A stretch of DNA of 5,553 nt, from contig JBFXDF010000259.1 of the NCBI GenBank assembly GCA_050181375.1, forward strand, positions 1-5,553. The letters run 5' to 3'. The notes beneath the pieces are model-generated. The model did not search any database and was not told where the DNA came from. It saw nothing but the letters and a program-made list of their open reading frames with translations. This document shows, one piece after another, positions 5,522 to 5,553 of the stretch. Numbering within the stretch: the first letter of the stretch is position 1; every line of letters starts with the position of its first letter. The DNA comes from DATARH01 sp050181375. Its GTDB lineage: Bacteria; Pseudomonadota; Alphaproteobacteria; ATCC43930; CGMCC-115725. A program made the translations under genes and the position numbers.

Positions 5522-5553
5522 ATGGCGACATTCGCATTCCGCGCCGCCGGAGC
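5522..5553 (+). CDS. Start of a further gene in the operon (partial, unidentified)
   Basis: Only ten codons are visible (MATFAFRAAG) before the window ends, too few to recognise a family. The gene is supported by the ATG with GGGGAG at a 7-base spacing, its position 38 bases after the KpsE-like gene on the same strand, and GC-rich codons. The frame is also open back to GTG 5480, which overlaps the KpsE-like stop as GTGA and would add 14 residues. By position it could be another capsule export, assembly or glycosyltransferase gene; that is inference from context only. Confidence 0.45.
   Translation, partial: MATFAFRAAG

Noticed and set aside
4668..5537. 289-codon minus-strand frame opposite the KpsE-like gene
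   Set aside because: Antisense shadow of a GC-rich gene with unmistakable membrane and Pro-rich motifs on the plus strand.

Overview
The window looks like chromosomal DNA from a high-GC alphaproteobacterium, probably Rhizobiales (Bradyrhizobium or Rhodopseudomonas-like). That guess rests on strong GC3 bias in every gene, palindromic repeats with GAGCnnGAT-type arms, and a repeat of the ATTCCC-N8-GGGAAT type. No taxonomic marker gene is present, so the placement is an inference.

Layout. (1) Bases 1-245 hold no gene. They carry two tandem, structurally matched palindromes (5-56 and 70-118) and a 93-bp imperfect inverted repeat (143-235). (2) Bases 246-1301, minus strand, encode a complete LLM-class (luciferase-like, F420/FMN-type) oxidoreductase with a good Shine-Dalgarno. 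(3) Bases 1302-1672 are a divergent intergenic region. It ends in an AT-rich island with a near-consensus sigma70-type promoter (TTGAAT, 17 bp, TATAGT) facing right. (4) Bases 1673-5483 are a tightly packed three-gene operon on the plus strand for an ABC-transporter-dependent (group 2 type) capsular polysaccharide exporter: a KpsM-like permease, a KpsT-like ATPase and a KpsE/CtrB-like polysaccharide co-polymerase. Junctions overlap by 4 bases (or leave an 11-base gap, depending on the start) and by 1 base. (5) A further plus-strand gene begins at 5522 (or at GTG 5480) and runs off the window.

How it works together. The permease and the ATPase would form the inner-membrane ABC transporter. The KpsE-like protein, with two membrane segments and a periplasmic coiled coil, would link it to an outer-membrane channel (KpsD/CtrA type) that is not in this window. 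The LLM oxidoreductase is divergently transcribed and has no evident functional link.

The most unusual point is the permease gene. It encodes a roughly 340-residue cytoplasmic TPR domain of about eight 34-residue repeats, fused in frame to the N-terminus of a full-length KpsM-type permease. This could be a built-in docking scaffold for polysaccharide synthesis or chain-modifying enzymes. The gene also has an atypical start region: TTG or GTG, no clear Shine-Dalgarno, and a cluster of rare codons.
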